Part shown: in pieces, positions 1-9,267 of the stretch
Numbering within the stretch: position 1 is the stretch's first letter
Layout of the letters: every line of letters starts with the position of its first letter
Source: Phycisphaerae bacterium
GTDB lineage: Bacteria; Planctomycetota; Phycisphaerae; UBA1845; JAFGLZ01
DNA: 60,192 nucleotides
Direction of reading: 5' to 3'
NCBI GenBank assembly: GCA_016927755.1
Contig: JAFGLZ010000209.1
Location: 1 to 60,192 of the forward strand
The notes under the pieces: generated by a model
Databases searched by the model: none
What the model saw: only the letters and a program-made list of their open reading frames with translations
What the model was told of the DNA's origin: nothing
Program-made: the position numbers and the translations under genes

Positions 1-65
1 ACCGGTGGCCATAAGACGGCGGCGGTCAGCAGCCCGCGCGCTTCTGTTCTGATAAGCGAACGACG

Positions 66-1496
66 ATGTCCATCCGGATCGCCATCCTGACGCTCGCGGT
101 GTTGTTCCTGGCGGTCTACGCCTGGCGCGACTGGTTCAAGTCCTTGTGCGGCCTGGTGCTGCTGACGGTGTTCCTCGAGCACGGCGACATGCCCCGGAAC
201 ATTCTGGGGATCCAAGGGTTCAATCCGTGGAACGTTCTTCTGATCTCGATTCTTATTCCTTGGGTGGTCCAGCGTCGGCATGAGGGCAGGCAGTGGGACC
301 TGCCGCGTCGGATGAACTGGCTCTTTGGGGTCTACTTGGCGCTCGTGATCGTGTCGTATCTCCGCGCGGCGATCGACCTCGGGTCGCTCTCCCCGGAGTG
401 GGCGCGAACGTTCGGCGAGTTCACGTCCGACGAGATCTTCAACCCGTTCAAGTACATGCTGCCGGGCATCATGATGTTCGACGGCTGCCGGACGCGAGAG
501 CGGTTCGTGTGGGGGATGACGAGCATCGTTCTGGCGGGGCTCGGGTATGCCTTCCTGGTCCTTCGGGCGATGCCGCTATCGCTGCTGTTCGACGAGAGCG
601 GGTTCATGCAACACCGGCATCGGATCAACCGGGACACGGGGTTGGACCCGAACGACATCGCGATGTTGTTCGTGGGGACATTCTGGGCGACGATCGCGTG
701 GTTGAGCCTGTGGCGTCGGTGGATCGTTCGGATCCTCGGGCTTGGGGCGGCGGGTGTCATCTTCGTGGCGATGGCCTTGTGCCATTCTCGGGCCGGTTAC
801 GTAAGCTGCGCCGGGGTCGGTCTGTTATTCGGGCTTTTCCGCTGGCGACCGCTGCTAGCGATTCTGCCGATCGGGGCCGTGATCGTGTGCATTGCGATGC
901 CGTCCATTCCGGCACGGCTGGGGATGGGTTTCGACGAGGGTGACGCGGTCGACCAGAACGCGGACAACTGGGCGGAGATCACCTCGGGTCGGACGACGAG
1001 CCTGTGGCCGCCGGTGATCGACCAGATCGCGAAGTCGCCGCTTTTCGGCTGGGGTCGGCGCGGGATCCTGCGGACCGGGACGTATCAGAAGATCCTGGAG
1101 ACGGACGGTCGGGTCCCCGGGCACCCTCACAACGCGTATCTGGAGACTCTGCTGGACGCGGGGGTGATCGGGCTCTTGATCGTCGGGGCGCTGTATTACT
1201 CGCTCTTCAAGCTGACCGTGGACATGTGCCGAATCAAGAACGAGTCGGTGATCTCGGCGGTCAGCGGCATGGCACTGGCCATCGTGGGGGCGCTGCTGAT
1301 CACGGGCTTGTCGTCTCAAAGCCTGTTTCCGACGGTCAGTATGATGGAAATGTGGTGCGTTTGCGGGATGCTGCTGCGGATCTCGATCATGTGGAGGCAA
1401 CAGATCGCGGCTCAGGGCCATCCACTAGGATATTGGCAACCGAGCCCGGCCGAAGGCGCTGGGCCGAGTCTTACGGCGGGAGCGACTCTTGTCTGA
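66..1496 (+). CDS. O-antigen ligase/polymerase (Wzy-like) membrane protein
   Basis: A 476-residue integral membrane protein with about a dozen hydrophobic segments and a large periplasmic-type loop (roughly residues 290-390). That loop carries the Wzy_C signature: SGR near residue 318, then a GWGRRG stretch and HPHNAYLE near residue 360, followed by another membrane helix. This layout is typical of the O-antigen ligase/polymerase superfamily, which joins lipid-linked repeat units at the outer face of the inner membrane. The start ATG has no clear ribosome binding site, so coupling to an upstream gene outside the window is possible. The 3' end overlaps the sulfotransferase by 8 bases, making it the first visible gene of a plus-strand polysaccharide operon. 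Polymerase and ligase cannot be told apart from sequence alone; with a flippase two genes downstream, polymerase is more likely. Confidence 0.85.
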   Translation: MSIRIAILTLAVLFLAVYAWRDWFKSLCGLVLLTVFLEHGDMPRNILGIQGFNPWNVLLISILIPWVVQRRHEGRQWDLPRRMNWLFGVYLALVIVSYLRAAIDLGSLSPEWARTFGEFTSDEIFNPFKYMLPGIMMFDGCRTRERFVWGMTSIVLAGLGYAFLVLRAMPLSLLFDESGFMQHRHRINRDTGLDPNDIAMLFVGTFWATIAWLSLWRRWIVRILGLGAAGVIFVAMALCHSRAGYVSCAGVGLLFGLFRWRPLLAILPIGAVIVCIAMPSIPARLGMGFDEGDAVDQNADNWAEITSGRTTSLWPPVIDQIAKSPLFGWGRRGILRTGTYQKILETDGRVPGHPHNAYLETLLDAGVIGLLIVGALYYSLFKLTVDMCRIKNESVISAVSGMALAIVGALLITGLSSQSLFPTVSMMEMWCVCGMLLRISIMWRQQIAAQGHPLGYWQPSPAEGAGPSLTAGATLV

Positions 1497-2394
1497 CTTC
1501 GTGTACATCATGTCCCCCAGCTACTCGGGGTCGACGTTGCTGACGTTCCTGCTTGGGACGCATCCGCAGATCGCCACGATCGGCGAGCTGAAGGCAACGT
1601 CGAGGGGGAACGTTGAGACGTACAACTGCTCCTGCGGTGAGAAGATCCGGGATTGTCCGTTCTGGCATCGCGTCGCGGAATGCCTTGAATCCCGGGGTAT
1701 CGCGTTCGACGTGGCGGACTTCGGGACGCATTTTCGGTGTCCGTCGCGTCCCGTGGCGGATAAGATTCTCCGGGCCCGGGTGCGGGGTGCGGCGCTGGAG
1801 ACGGTTCGTGGCGCCGCGTTGAGGGCCTTGCCGGCGTGTTGGGGCGTGTTTCGGTCCGCGTTGGAGCGGAATCGGCTGCTTGTCGACGTCATCAAGGAGT
1901 TGCAGGGCGCTCGGATCTTCCTGGACGGCTCGAAGGATCCGGTTCGCCTGAAGTACCTGCTCGATGCGGGGTACTGGGAGATCAAGGTAATCCACCTGGT
2001 GCGCGACGGGCGGGGCACGGCCAACTCGTACATGGGACACTACGGCGTTGGGATGAGGGATGCGGCTTCAGAGTGGCGCCTGACACAGGCGGAATGTGAG
2101 CGCATGAACGACCGGCTGCGTGCCGACATGCTGCTGAGGTTGGACTACGACGAATTGTGCGCAAGCCCCGATGCGGTTCTGGATCGGGTCTTCCGATTCG
2201 TGGGCATCGATCCGGATCTGGCGACGCGCGATTTCCTTTCGGTCGAGCATCACATCCTCGGCAACCCGATGCGACTTCGATCGAGCAGCGAGATCGTCCG
2301 TGACGACCGATGGAAGACGGCCCTGACGCCCGAAGATCTCGCGACGTTCGAGAGGATCGCGGGCGAGGTCAATCGACAGTACGGCTATGAATGA
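1489..2394 (+). CDS. Sulfotransferase family protein (PAPS-dependent)
   Basis: A 301-residue soluble protein. Near the N-terminus, PSYSGSTLL (residues 10-18) is the 5'-phosphosulfate-binding loop of PAPS sulfotransferases, and VRDGRGTANS (171-180) matches the 3'-phosphate-binding region. A CSCG...CPFW cysteine cluster (residues 47-59) is common in bacterial members of this family. It presumably transfers sulfate from PAPS to a hydroxyl of the polysaccharide or a lipid-linked sugar in the cytoplasm. The start is TTG at 1489, with GGGAG six bases upstream, overlapping the polymerase stop. The stop overlaps the flippase start by 8 bases, so the three genes are translationally coupled. The acceptor is unknown. 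PAPS synthesis genes are not in the window. Confidence 0.85.
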   Translation: MSDFVYIMSPSYSGSTLLTFLLGTHPQIATIGELKATSRGNVETYNCSCGEKIRDCPFWHRVAECLESRGIAFDVADFGTHFRCPSRPVADKILRARVRGAALETVRGAALRALPACWGVFRSALERNRLLVDVIKELQGARIFLDGSKDPVRLKYLLDAGYWEIKVIHLVRDGRGTANSYMGHYGVGMRDAASEWRLTQAECERMNDRLRADMLLRLDYDELCASPDAVLDRVFRFVGIDPDLATRDFLSVEHHILGNPMRLRSSSEIVRDDRWKTALTPEDLATFERIAGEVNRQYGYE

Positions 2395-3997
2395 TATCGC
2401 GCCGGAAAGCAGACCTGTCTCGCAGGACCCGGCCCCGGCGAAGGCGCCCCCAGATCCGAAGCGCTCCGTGACGCGGAGCGTTCTGGCGAACTGGATCGGG
2501 TACGTGGTGGTTCTGGTCTGGGGCTTCGTCGTGCCGCGCCTGATCGACACGTACCGGGGCCCGGTCGCTTTGGGATTGTGGGATTTCGGCTGGTCGCTGC
2601 TGGTGTATATCGACCTGCTGTCCATCGGCGTGGTCTCGGCTGTCAACCGCTACGTGGCGAGGTACCGTGCGGTCAGCGACTGGGGCGCCCTGAACGCGAC
2701 AGTCAATTCGAGCCTGGTCCTTCTATCGCTGAGCTTCCTTCTGGGCATTGTGGCGACGGTCGCATTCGTGCTTCTCGTGCCATGGCTGCTACCTGACGTG
2801 AGTGGCGCCCAAGTGGTCACGGCGCAGTGGGTGGTGACGCTGCTGGCGGCGAGCGCGACGCTTCGACTGCTCTTCGGCGTTTTCAACGGCGTGATCACGG
2901 GCTTCGAGCGATTCGACCTGCTCAACGTGATTCGTGGCGGGGGAGACGCGTTGGTCTTCGTCGGCAGTATCATCCTGCTGGTCAAGGGTCTGGGGGTGGC
3001 GGCGCTCGCGGGCCTGGTTCTGGGCATGGAAGTGGTCACCGACGTGGCTCGGTACGTGGTGGCCAGGCGGGTCTGCCGATCGCTGAGGATCTCGCCGCGC
3101 CTGGCCCGGCGGGAGGTGGTCCGAGAGCTGGTCGGGTTTGGCGGGAAGACGGTGCTGCAGTCCATGGCCCGGAGCGGGCTGTATCAGTTGAACAGCATTC
3201 TGGTGGCCTACTTCCTGGGCCCGGCGACGTTGGCGGTGTACTCTCGGCAGCGGTCTCTGGTGTTGCAGGGCATGCGATTCCTGAAGCAGTACTCACAGGT
3301 CTTCATCCCGACGAGCAGTTGGCTGCACGCTCGAAGCGATGAGAAGGCGTTGCGGGAACTGCTCATCGACACGAGCCGGTATGGGTTCTACATCTCGCTT
3401 CCGATTACGGCGCTGCTGGTGATCATGGGGGGGCCGCTTCTGGACCTCTGGATGGGGGCGGACTACCGCGCTCCTCTGGTGCTGGGCGTCTTGGCCCTGG
3501 GACACGCTCTGTCGCTGCCGCAGCAGGGGGTATTCTCGGTGCTGATGGGCATGGGACGACACGGCCTAGCCTCGCTCATGGAGCTTGGCGGCGCGGTCGT
3601 CGGGATTGGTCTCGGGTTCCTCGCCCTGGGGCCGCTCGGGTGGGGGATGGTGGGCGCGGCGGCGGCGGTTGCGGTTCCGGTCTCGTTGGTGGGGGGGGTC
3701 TTGCTTCCGATGTACGGGTGCTGGCTGCTCGGCATGCCGCTCGGTCGATACGTAAAATCGGTTGCCGTGGGCCCAATGCTGGCTATAGTGCCGTTTGCAG
3801 GATGCTTGCTCCTGGCGCGGCACCTGCGTCCGGAGGCGCCGCTGGCGTCCCTGGGTATCGGCGTGTTGTCGGGCGGAGTCGTCCTTGCCGGCGTGTACTG
3901 GATCTGGGTGGTGCCGATGGCCTTGCGCGCCCGAATCCTCGGAATGCTGGGCATGGGTGGCAGGTCCGGCGACGCCTCTGGGCCCCTGAGGCCCTAA
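2387..3997 (+). CDS. Polysaccharide flippase (Wzx/MATE-like oligosaccharide transporter)
   Basis: A 536-residue polytopic membrane protein with about 12-14 predicted helices. Before the first helix lies a 25-residue polar N-terminus rich in proline. The opening after it (VLANWIGYVVVLVWGFVVPR) is the usual helix 1 pattern of Wzx-type exporters, and FNGVITGFERFDLLNVIR near residue 165 matches the conserved region between helices 4 and 5. It would flip undecaprenyl-linked repeat units across the inner membrane for the upstream polymerase. It overlaps the sulfotransferase by 8 bases and is followed after 19 bases by a glycosyltransferase. A second, clearly different flippase lies at 47665-49257, so the locus may handle two lipid-linked substrates. 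Confidence 0.88.
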   Translation: MNDIAPESRPVSQDPAPAKAPPDPKRSVTRSVLANWIGYVVVLVWGFVVPRLIDTYRGPVALGLWDFGWSLLVYIDLLSIGVVSAVNRYVARYRAVSDWGALNATVNSSLVLLSLSFLLGIVATVAFVLLVPWLLPDVSGAQVVTAQWVVTLLAASATLRLLFGVFNGVITGFERFDLLNVIRGGGDALVFVGSIILLVKGLGVAALAGLVLGMEVVTDVARYVVARRVCRSLRISPRLARREVVRELVGFGGKTVLQSMARSGLYQLNSILVAYFLGPATLAVYSRQRSLVLQGMRFLKQYSQVFIPTSSWLHARSDEKALRELLIDTSRYGFYISLPITALLVIMGGPLLDLWMGADYRAPLVLGVLALGHALSLPQQGVFSVLMGMGRHGLASLMELGGAVVGIGLGFLALGPLGWGMVGAAAAVAVPVSLVGGVLLPMYGCWLLGMPLGRYVKSVAVGPMLAIVPFAGCLLLARHLRPEAPLASLGIGVLSGGVVLAGVYWIWVVPMALRARILGMLGMGGRSGDASGPLRP

Positions 3998-4016
3998 CGC
4001 ATTACAAGAAGAGCGA

Positions 4017-5180
4017 ATGGCCGAGTCCTCACATCTCGATTCTTGCGAGAAACCGAGCATCTGCTTCGTGGCCCACTTCGCGTACGGCGAGCTTGCGGGT
4101 GTGGATCTCGGGCACGTGGGCGGTATCGAGCATCAGCAGGCGTCGATGGCGCGGTGGTTGGCGCGGGACGGCTACCGGGTGAGCATGATCACGTGGGATG
4201 AGGGGCAGCCGGAGGCGGCGTGCATCGACGGGGTGGTGGTGCACAAGCTGTGTCGTCGGGACGCCGGCATTCGCGGGCCGAGGTTCGTGCATCCGCGGTG
4301 GACGAGCTTGAACCGGGCGATGCGTCGCGCCGAGGCGGATATCTACTATTACAACTGCGGGGACATGGGCCTTGGGCAGATCGTGATGTGGTGCCGTCGT
4401 CACGGGCGTCGGAGCGTGTATTCGGTCGCCAACGACCCCGACTGCGATCCCAGCCTTCCGGTGCTCAAGCCGCTTCGCGAGCGCATTCTCTATCGACACG
4501 GTCTGCATCGGGTGGACCGGATCGTCACCCAAACGCGGAGCCAGCACGACATGCTTCGGGAGGGATTCGGGCTGGAATCGGCGATCATCCCGATGCCGAG
4601 CGAAGGCATCGACGAGTCGGCATACGTGGCGCCCGCGGCTCCGACACCGGAGACGGCGCGGGTGTTGTGGGTCGGTCGCGTCAGCGAGCAGAAGAGGCCC
4701 GAGTTGCTTCTGGACCTTGCGGAGCGATGTCCTGAATTGTCGTTCGACGTGGTCGGCGCGTCGAATACGGGCACCGAATACGATCAGGGGATCATGTGCC
4801 GCGCGGATCGTCTGAGCAACGTGACGATCCACGGGCGGGTACCACGATCCGAGATGTCCGCCTTCTACCGCCGCGCCTCGGTGCTGTGCTGCACGTCGGC
4901 GTACGAAGGGTTCCCCAACACGTTTCTCGAGGCGTGGAGCCATGGGATCCCGTCCGTCACGACGTTTGACCCGGACCACCTGGTCGCGGAGCGGGGGCTT
5001 GGGTGGGTGGCGAGGGACGTGGATGAGTTGATCGGCATGTTGCGGGAATCGATTGGCTCGGCCGATGCGTGGTCGGCGGCCTCGTCAAACGCCCGACGCT
5101 ACTACCTGGAGAATCACACGATGCAGGCGTGCATGCCGCAGTTCGAGCGGATGTTCCAGGAGCTGGCCAGCCGATCGTGA
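4017..5180 (+). CDS. GT4 family glycosyltransferase
   Basis: A 387-residue soluble GT-B enzyme. The N-terminal domain begins SICFVAHFAYGELAG with GGIEHQQ-type glycine-rich acceptor loop residues near 42. The C-terminal nucleotide-sugar domain starts at VLWVGRVSEQKRPELLL (about residues 217-233) and contains the GT4 E-x7-E motif in EGFPNTFLE near residue 300. It probably adds one sugar to the lipid-linked repeat unit on the cytoplasmic side. The donor sugar cannot be read from the sequence. The ATG has a weak purine-rich AGAAGAG upstream. It sits between the flippase and a second GT4 gene in one orientation, consistent with one operon. Confidence 0.9.
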   Translation: MAESSHLDSCEKPSICFVAHFAYGELAGVDLGHVGGIEHQQASMARWLARDGYRVSMITWDEGQPEAACIDGVVVHKLCRRDAGIRGPRFVHPRWTSLNRAMRRAEADIYYYNCGDMGLGQIVMWCRRHGRRSVYSVANDPDCDPSLPVLKPLRERILYRHGLHRVDRIVTQTRSQHDMLREGFGLESAIIPMPSEGIDESAYVAPAAPTPETARVLWVGRVSEQKRPELLLDLAERCPELSFDVVGASNTGTEYDQGIMCRADRLSNVTIHGRVPRSEMSAFYRRASVLCCTSAYEGFPNTFLEAWSHGIPSVTTFDPDHLVAERGLGWVARDVDELIGMLRESIGSADAWSAASSNARRYYLENHTMQACMPQFERMFQELASRS

Positions 5181-5211
5181 GCGGCCGGACGGTTCGCCGT
5201 GAGGTAGGGTC

Positions 5212-6357
5212 TTGAGAGTCGCAGTCTTCAGTCGCTTCCCCAAGGATCGAGACGCTCCCCGAGGGGGCGTCGAGACGGTCGCGCTGGCGCTGGTTCGGGC
5301 GCTCGAGGCGATTGGCGACATGGACCTGCACGTGGTGACGCTCGAGGCGGGGCTGCGTGAACTCGAGGTCTGCTCCCACGGGCCGACGACCATCCACCGC
5401 CTGCCCGGGTCGCGCTGGCCGCAGATGCTGGACATCCTGTGGGGCCCTGGGCGGAGGCGGCTCAAGCGGTATCTCATCGACCTGGCCCCTGACATCGTTC
5501 ATCTTCACGAGACGTATGCCCTTGGTCTCGGGGAGCTGCCGATGCCCGACGTTTTCACCGTTCACGGGTTCGATCACGCCAATATTCCGGCCGAGAAGCG
5601 GAGGATGGCGAGGCTGCGATCGCTGCTGTGGTGGCACATCGAGGCGAGAGGACTGGCCCGACAACGCTACATCATCTCGATCACTCCGTACGTCCGCCAG
5701 CATATCGAGCCGCTGACAACGGCCCGGATCTTCGACATCGACAACCCGATCAACCCGGTCTTCTTCGAGACGGCGCGGAATGAGGTGCCGGGGCGGGTGT
5801 TCTGCGCGGGATGGATCTCGCCGAGGAAGAACACGCTGGGTCTGATTCGGGCGTTGCCCCGGCTCGTCGAGGGCGGCGTGGACGTCTCGCTGCACCTGGC
5901 GGGCGAGCAGAAGGATCATGCGTATGCCCGGCGGGTTCGTGAGGCGATCGACGAGCTTGGGCTTTCCGGCCGGGTGCGGTTGCTGGGGCGCATCAGTCCG
6001 GACGATGTCCGCAGGGAGTTGAGCGAGGCGTGTCTCTTCGCGCTGCCGGCTCTTCAGGAGAACGCGCCGATGGCAATCTCGGAGGCGATGGCGGCGGGGC
6101 TTCCGATCGTCTCGTCGAACGTCTGTGGGATGCCGTTCATGATCGACGAGGGGCGGACGGGCTACCTCGTGGACCCCGAGGATACCGATTCCCTGGCGGA
6201 ACGGATGGGGCGTCTGCTGACCGATGACGGCCTCAGGAGCACGATGGGGGGCGCGGCGCGAGAGGACGCGCTTCGGCGGTTCCATCCGGATGCGGTCGGG
6301 CGGAGGACGGTGGAGGTTTACCGGCGCATCTTGGGGAGCAGCGGGGTGGCGAGCTAG
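5212..6357 (+). CDS. GT4 family glycosyltransferase
   Basis: A 381-residue GT-B enzyme. The N-terminus carries GGVETVALALVRAL (residues 18-31), the usual GT4 acceptor-side loop. The C-terminal Rossmann domain starts at GRVFCAGWISPRKN (about 197) and holds an E-x7-E motif in ENAPMAISEAMAAGLP near residue 285. The start is TTG at 5212 with GAGG seven bases upstream; no better ATG lies in the conserved N-terminus, which begins MRVAVFSRFP as usual for the family. It follows the previous glycosyltransferase by 31 bases. Donor and acceptor are unknown. After this gene the operon is interrupted by a 124-base gap holding a dispersed palindromic repeat. Confidence 0.9.
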   Translation: MRVAVFSRFPKDRDAPRGGVETVALALVRALEAIGDMDLHVVTLEAGLRELEVCSHGPTTIHRLPGSRWPQMLDILWGPGRRRLKRYLIDLAPDIVHLHETYALGLGELPMPDVFTVHGFDHANIPAEKRRMARLRSLLWWHIEARGLARQRYIISITPYVRQHIEPLTTARIFDIDNPINPVFFETARNEVPGRVFCAGWISPRKNTLGLIRALPRLVEGGVDVSLHLAGEQKDHAYARRVREAIDELGLSGRVRLLGRISPDDVRRELSEACLFALPALQENAPMAISEAMAAGLPIVSSNVCGMPFMIDEGRTGYLVDPEDTDSLAERMGRLLTDDGLRSTMGGAAREDALRRFHPDAVGRRTVEVYRRILGSSGVAS

Positions 6358-6390
6358 TGCCGTTTTCGATCGGACACTTTCGCGCAGCGC

Positions 6391-6434
6391 AGGCATCTTG
6401 CTCATGCATCACGGGCGAGACGCCCGTGCCACGG
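6391..6434. repeat. Intergenic palindromic repeat of a dispersed planctomycete-type family
   Basis: The gap between two glycosyltransferase genes contains GCAGGCATCTTGC-like sequence followed by a perfect hairpin: CACGGGCG (6410-6417), loop AGA, CGCCCGTG (6421-6428). Read as protein, the unit gives the GRDARATV string that I know from many spurious short ORFs in planctomycete and verrucomicrobial genomes. A related arm occurs at 18045-18095. It may act as a REP-like element or a weak transcription attenuator inside the operon. The family assignment is from memory; the hairpin is seen directly. Confidence 0.6.
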
Positions 6435-6481
6435 TGGTGTGCTTTTGGCAGGGCTAGGGGCCGACCGGGCTGACGCATTCC

Positions 6482-7747
6482 ATGGCGGATTCGACGACGC
6501 GTGATCTGACGTTGGGCAAGATCCTCCGGGGACTGATCGCGCGCGTGGCGGTGGGGACCGTGCTGCTGGCGGTCTTGGTGATTTCTCGAATCCGGGGGCG
6601 TAGCGTTCGCGCGAACCGCCCGCGAGTGGGGACCGAGGAGGGGGGCGTTCGCGTTCTGACACTGGGGTCGTTTCACAATCCGAACTGGCCGCGGGCGCAT
6701 ATCCTGCCGATCGCCTCGTGCCCGAATGTCCGAGAAGTCATCGTCGTCTGCGACGAGGCCATCTTCGAGTGTGAGGGCGTGAGGACGGTCTGTCCGCCGA
6801 GTTGGATGGTGCGATCGGCGGGGCGGTCGCTTGCTCGAATCATGTGTTTCGTGATCACCGTGGCGCGCGACCGTCCGGACGTCCTGGTGGGGTATCACAT
6901 CATGCCCAACGCGGTGCTGTGTCTTGCGGGGGCACGGCTTTTCGGAGGCGTGGCGGTGTACCAAATGACGGGGGGTCCCGTTCAGATCATCGGGGGAGGG
7001 TACGGGTCGGAAGGGGCGTTGATCCGGCGACTCGGGTGGCGGTCTCGGGTTTTACAGTCGCTGATGTTCCACGTCGTCGGCCAGTTCGACGCCGTCGTCG
7101 TCAGGGGCACGCAGGCGAGGCAGTACTTGGCGGCCCGTCAGCTCAGTCAGCGGGCCGTCGTGATTACGGGGAGCGTGGATACGGAGCGATTCCGGCCGGG
7201 CGGTGAGCGGGCGGACTTCGATGTGGTCACCGTGGGGCGTCTGGTTCCCTGCAAGCGGCCCGAGCTGTTTGTCCGGATCGTCGCTGGGCTCGCGAAACGG
7301 CGTCCCTCAACTCAGGCGGCGATCGTGGGCGACGGACCCCTATTGGAGCCCTTGCGACGCGAGGCCGAGGAGCTCGGCGTCGGGGAGCGCGTGCACTTCT
7401 TCGGGAAGGTGGACGACGTACCGGGGGTGCTGCGGATGTGCCGGGTGTTCGTGCTGACGAGCGAGAACGAGGGGATGTCGATCGCGATGTTGGAGGCGAT
7501 GTCGGCCGGGCTCGTTCCGGTGGTTCCCGATGTGGGAGAACTGGCGGAGGTGGCGCTGGCGGGCGGGGCGGGGGTACTGATCGACCCATCCGACACGGAC
7601 GCGACGGTGGGTATCATCGCGGCCATTCTGGATGACTCGGAGGGGCTCTCGGCTCGAGCCCGGTCGGCGCGAGCCGTGGCGGAGTCTCAGGTCAGCGTGA
7701 GCGCCGTGGCCGAGCGATGGCACCAGTTGCTCGCCCAGTTATCCTGA
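6482..7747 (+). CDS. Membrane-anchored GT4 family glycosyltransferase
   Basis: A 421-residue protein. Residues 17-36 form a hydrophobic helix followed by basic residues, suggesting an N-terminal membrane anchor, which is unlike the two GT4 enzymes upstream. The GT-B fold follows: a glycine-rich stretch TGGPVQIIGGGYGSEG near 163-178, GRLVPCKRPELFVRIV near 250, and the E-x7-E motif in ENEGMSIAMLEAMSAGL near 330. It probably transfers a sugar to a lipid-linked acceptor at the membrane. There is no strong ribosome binding site before the ATG, and the 124-base upstream gap contains a hairpin repeat, so expression may be stepped down relative to the first five genes. The donor is unknown. Confidence 0.88.
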   Translation: MADSTTRDLTLGKILRGLIARVAVGTVLLAVLVISRIRGRSVRANRPRVGTEEGGVRVLTLGSFHNPNWPRAHILPIASCPNVREVIVVCDEAIFECEGVRTVCPPSWMVRSAGRSLARIMCFVITVARDRPDVLVGYHIMPNAVLCLAGARLFGGVAVYQMTGGPVQIIGGGYGSEGALIRRLGWRSRVLQSLMFHVVGQFDAVVVRGTQARQYLAARQLSQRAVVITGSVDTERFRPGGERADFDVVTVGRLVPCKRPELFVRIVAGLAKRRPSTQAAIVGDGPLLEPLRREAEELGVGERVHFFGKVDDVPGVLRMCRVFVLTSENEGMSIAMLEAMSAGLVPVVPDVGELAEVALAGGAGVLIDPSDTDATVGIIAAILDDSEGLSARARSARAVAESQVSVSAVAERWHQLLAQLS

Positions 7748-7808
7748 GTGGGGGCACGAGGCACGCCGAGTTTGGCGATCGCGCTTCGAGGCGGTAACAT
7801 GCCGAGTC

Positions 7809-9242
7809 ATGAGACGTAGTCTCTCGGTGAAGAACTTGTGGGAAATGGCTCCGAAACCGGTCCGCTCGCTGGCGGGAGGGTTGCTGGGGCTGGTGCCGCT
7901 GCCCGTGCTCTTGGGCGGAGCGTTTCGTCGGAACGCGCGGTTCGTCGAGCGGGCCGACCGTTGGTCGCGAGATAGAACGCGCGAGCACCAACTGCACGCC
8001 TTGCGGCAGATCCTGGAACTGGCCTACGACGACACTCGGTACTATCGACGGGTCTTCGACGACATCGGCTTTGAGCCGGGGGACTTCAGGGACCTGGACG
8101 ATCTGCAGCGTTTGCCGGTCATCGACAAGGCCATTTTGCGCGAACACCATCTGGACATGTGCACACGTCCGGTGACGGATGCGAGCGTGGACTACACGTC
8201 GACAGGGGGGACGAGCGGGGTTCCGCTGCAGTTCCACATCGGGCGGGAGCGATCGGCGATCGAGTACGCGTATCTGACGACGAGCTGGGGGCGGATAGGC
8301 TATCGTCCGGGCATGCCGCTGGTCGTGCTCCGCGGGCGCGTGGTTCCGATGAATCGTCGCGGGCTACGCCACGAGTACGATCCGGCGCTGCGTCATCATT
8401 ACTACAGCAACTTCCACATGACCGACGAGAACATGCGGGCATACGTGGAGCACATGCGCGGGATCGGGGATTTCTTCCTGCACGTGTACCCGTCGTCGGT
8501 GGCAACGCTGGCGCGATTCATCCGTCGAAGCGGGGCGCGGCCGCCGGGCAACCTCCGGGGGATCATCGCGGAGTCGGAGATCGTGTACCCGGATCAGCGC
8601 CGGCTGGCGGAAGAGGTATTCGGCTGCCGGTACTTCTCGTGCTACGGACACACCGAGAAGCTGGTGCTCGCGGCGGAATGCGAGCACACGACGGATTACC
8701 ACGTGTGGGGGACGTACGGGTATTGCGAACTGCTGGACGATCAGCAGCAGCCCGTGACCACGCCAGGCGAGCGAGGGGAGATCGTCGGGACGGGCTTCAT
8801 CAACACGGTGACGCCGTTCATCCGGTACCGAACGGGCGACTTGGCGACCTACGTGGGGGAGGCGTGCGAGGCGTGCGGTCGGGAGCAGACGATTCTACGC
8901 GAGATCCGGGGGCACCGGACGCAGGAAGTGCTGGTGGCGGGCGACGGATCGGAGATCTCTTGGACGGCGTTGAACATGCACGACGAGACGTTCTCGCGGG
9001 TGCGACAGTTTCAGTTCGTGCAGGAGCGGCCGGGCGAGGCGGTGCTGCGCGTCGTTCCCGGGGAGGACTTCGGCGAGGAGGATCGGCGGCGCATCACGGA
9101 GAGCTTATCGAGGAAGCTGGAGGGTCTGGTGGCGTTCTCGCTGAAGCCAGTTGATGAGATACCCGTGTCACCTCGCGGCAAGGCGATTTACGTGGATCAG
9201 CGGATTTCTGGCGTTGGCGGGGCGTCGCGCGGGGACGCATGA
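7809..9242 (+). CDS. CapK / phenylacetate-CoA ligase-like adenylate-forming protein
   Basis: A 477-residue member of the ANL adenylating superfamily. The AMP/phosphate-binding loop is visible as TSTGGTSGVPL (residues 130-140). SCYGHTEK near 280 and YRTGDLATYV near 340 match later ANL core motifs. CEACGRE near 355 supplies a small cysteine pair common in phenylacetate-CoA-ligase-like CapK proteins. In capsule clusters this family is called CapK, and its substrate is usually unknown; it may activate a carboxylic acid for transfer to the glycan. It lies 61 bases after the third GT4 gene and just before a methyltransferase, within the polysaccharide operon. Assignment to the family is firm; the reaction is not. 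Confidence 0.85.
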   Translation: MRRSLSVKNLWEMAPKPVRSLAGGLLGLVPLPVLLGGAFRRNARFVERADRWSRDRTREHQLHALRQILELAYDDTRYYRRVFDDIGFEPGDFRDLDDLQRLPVIDKAILREHHLDMCTRPVTDASVDYTSTGGTSGVPLQFHIGRERSAIEYAYLTTSWGRIGYRPGMPLVVLRGRVVPMNRRGLRHEYDPALRHHYYSNFHMTDENMRAYVEHMRGIGDFFLHVYPSSVATLARFIRRSGARPPGNLRGIIAESEIVYPDQRRLAEEVFGCRYFSCYGHTEKLVLAAECEHTTDYHVWGTYGYCELLDDQQQPVTTPGERGEIVGTGFINTVTPFIRYRTGDLATYVGEACEACGREQTILREIRGHRTQEVLVAGDGSEISWTALNMHDETFSRVRQFQFVQERPGEAVLRVVPGEDFGEEDRRRITESLSRKLEGLVAFSLKPVDEIPVSPRGKAIYVDQRISGVGGASRGDA

Positions 9243-9267
9243 GGGCAATCCTCGGGGGAGATTCATC

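Noticed and set aside
1..90. Possible 3' end of an upstream gene (frame 1 open to a TGA at 88-90, or frame 2 to 50-52)
   Set aside because: Too short to recognise, and two frames are equally possible. It may be the tail of a coupled gene but cannot be supported.
4957..6405. Long minus-strand open frame (482 residues) opposite a GT4 gene
   Set aside because: Arg/Pro/His-rich translation typical of antisense frames in high-GC DNA; the plus strand carries a complete GT4 protein.
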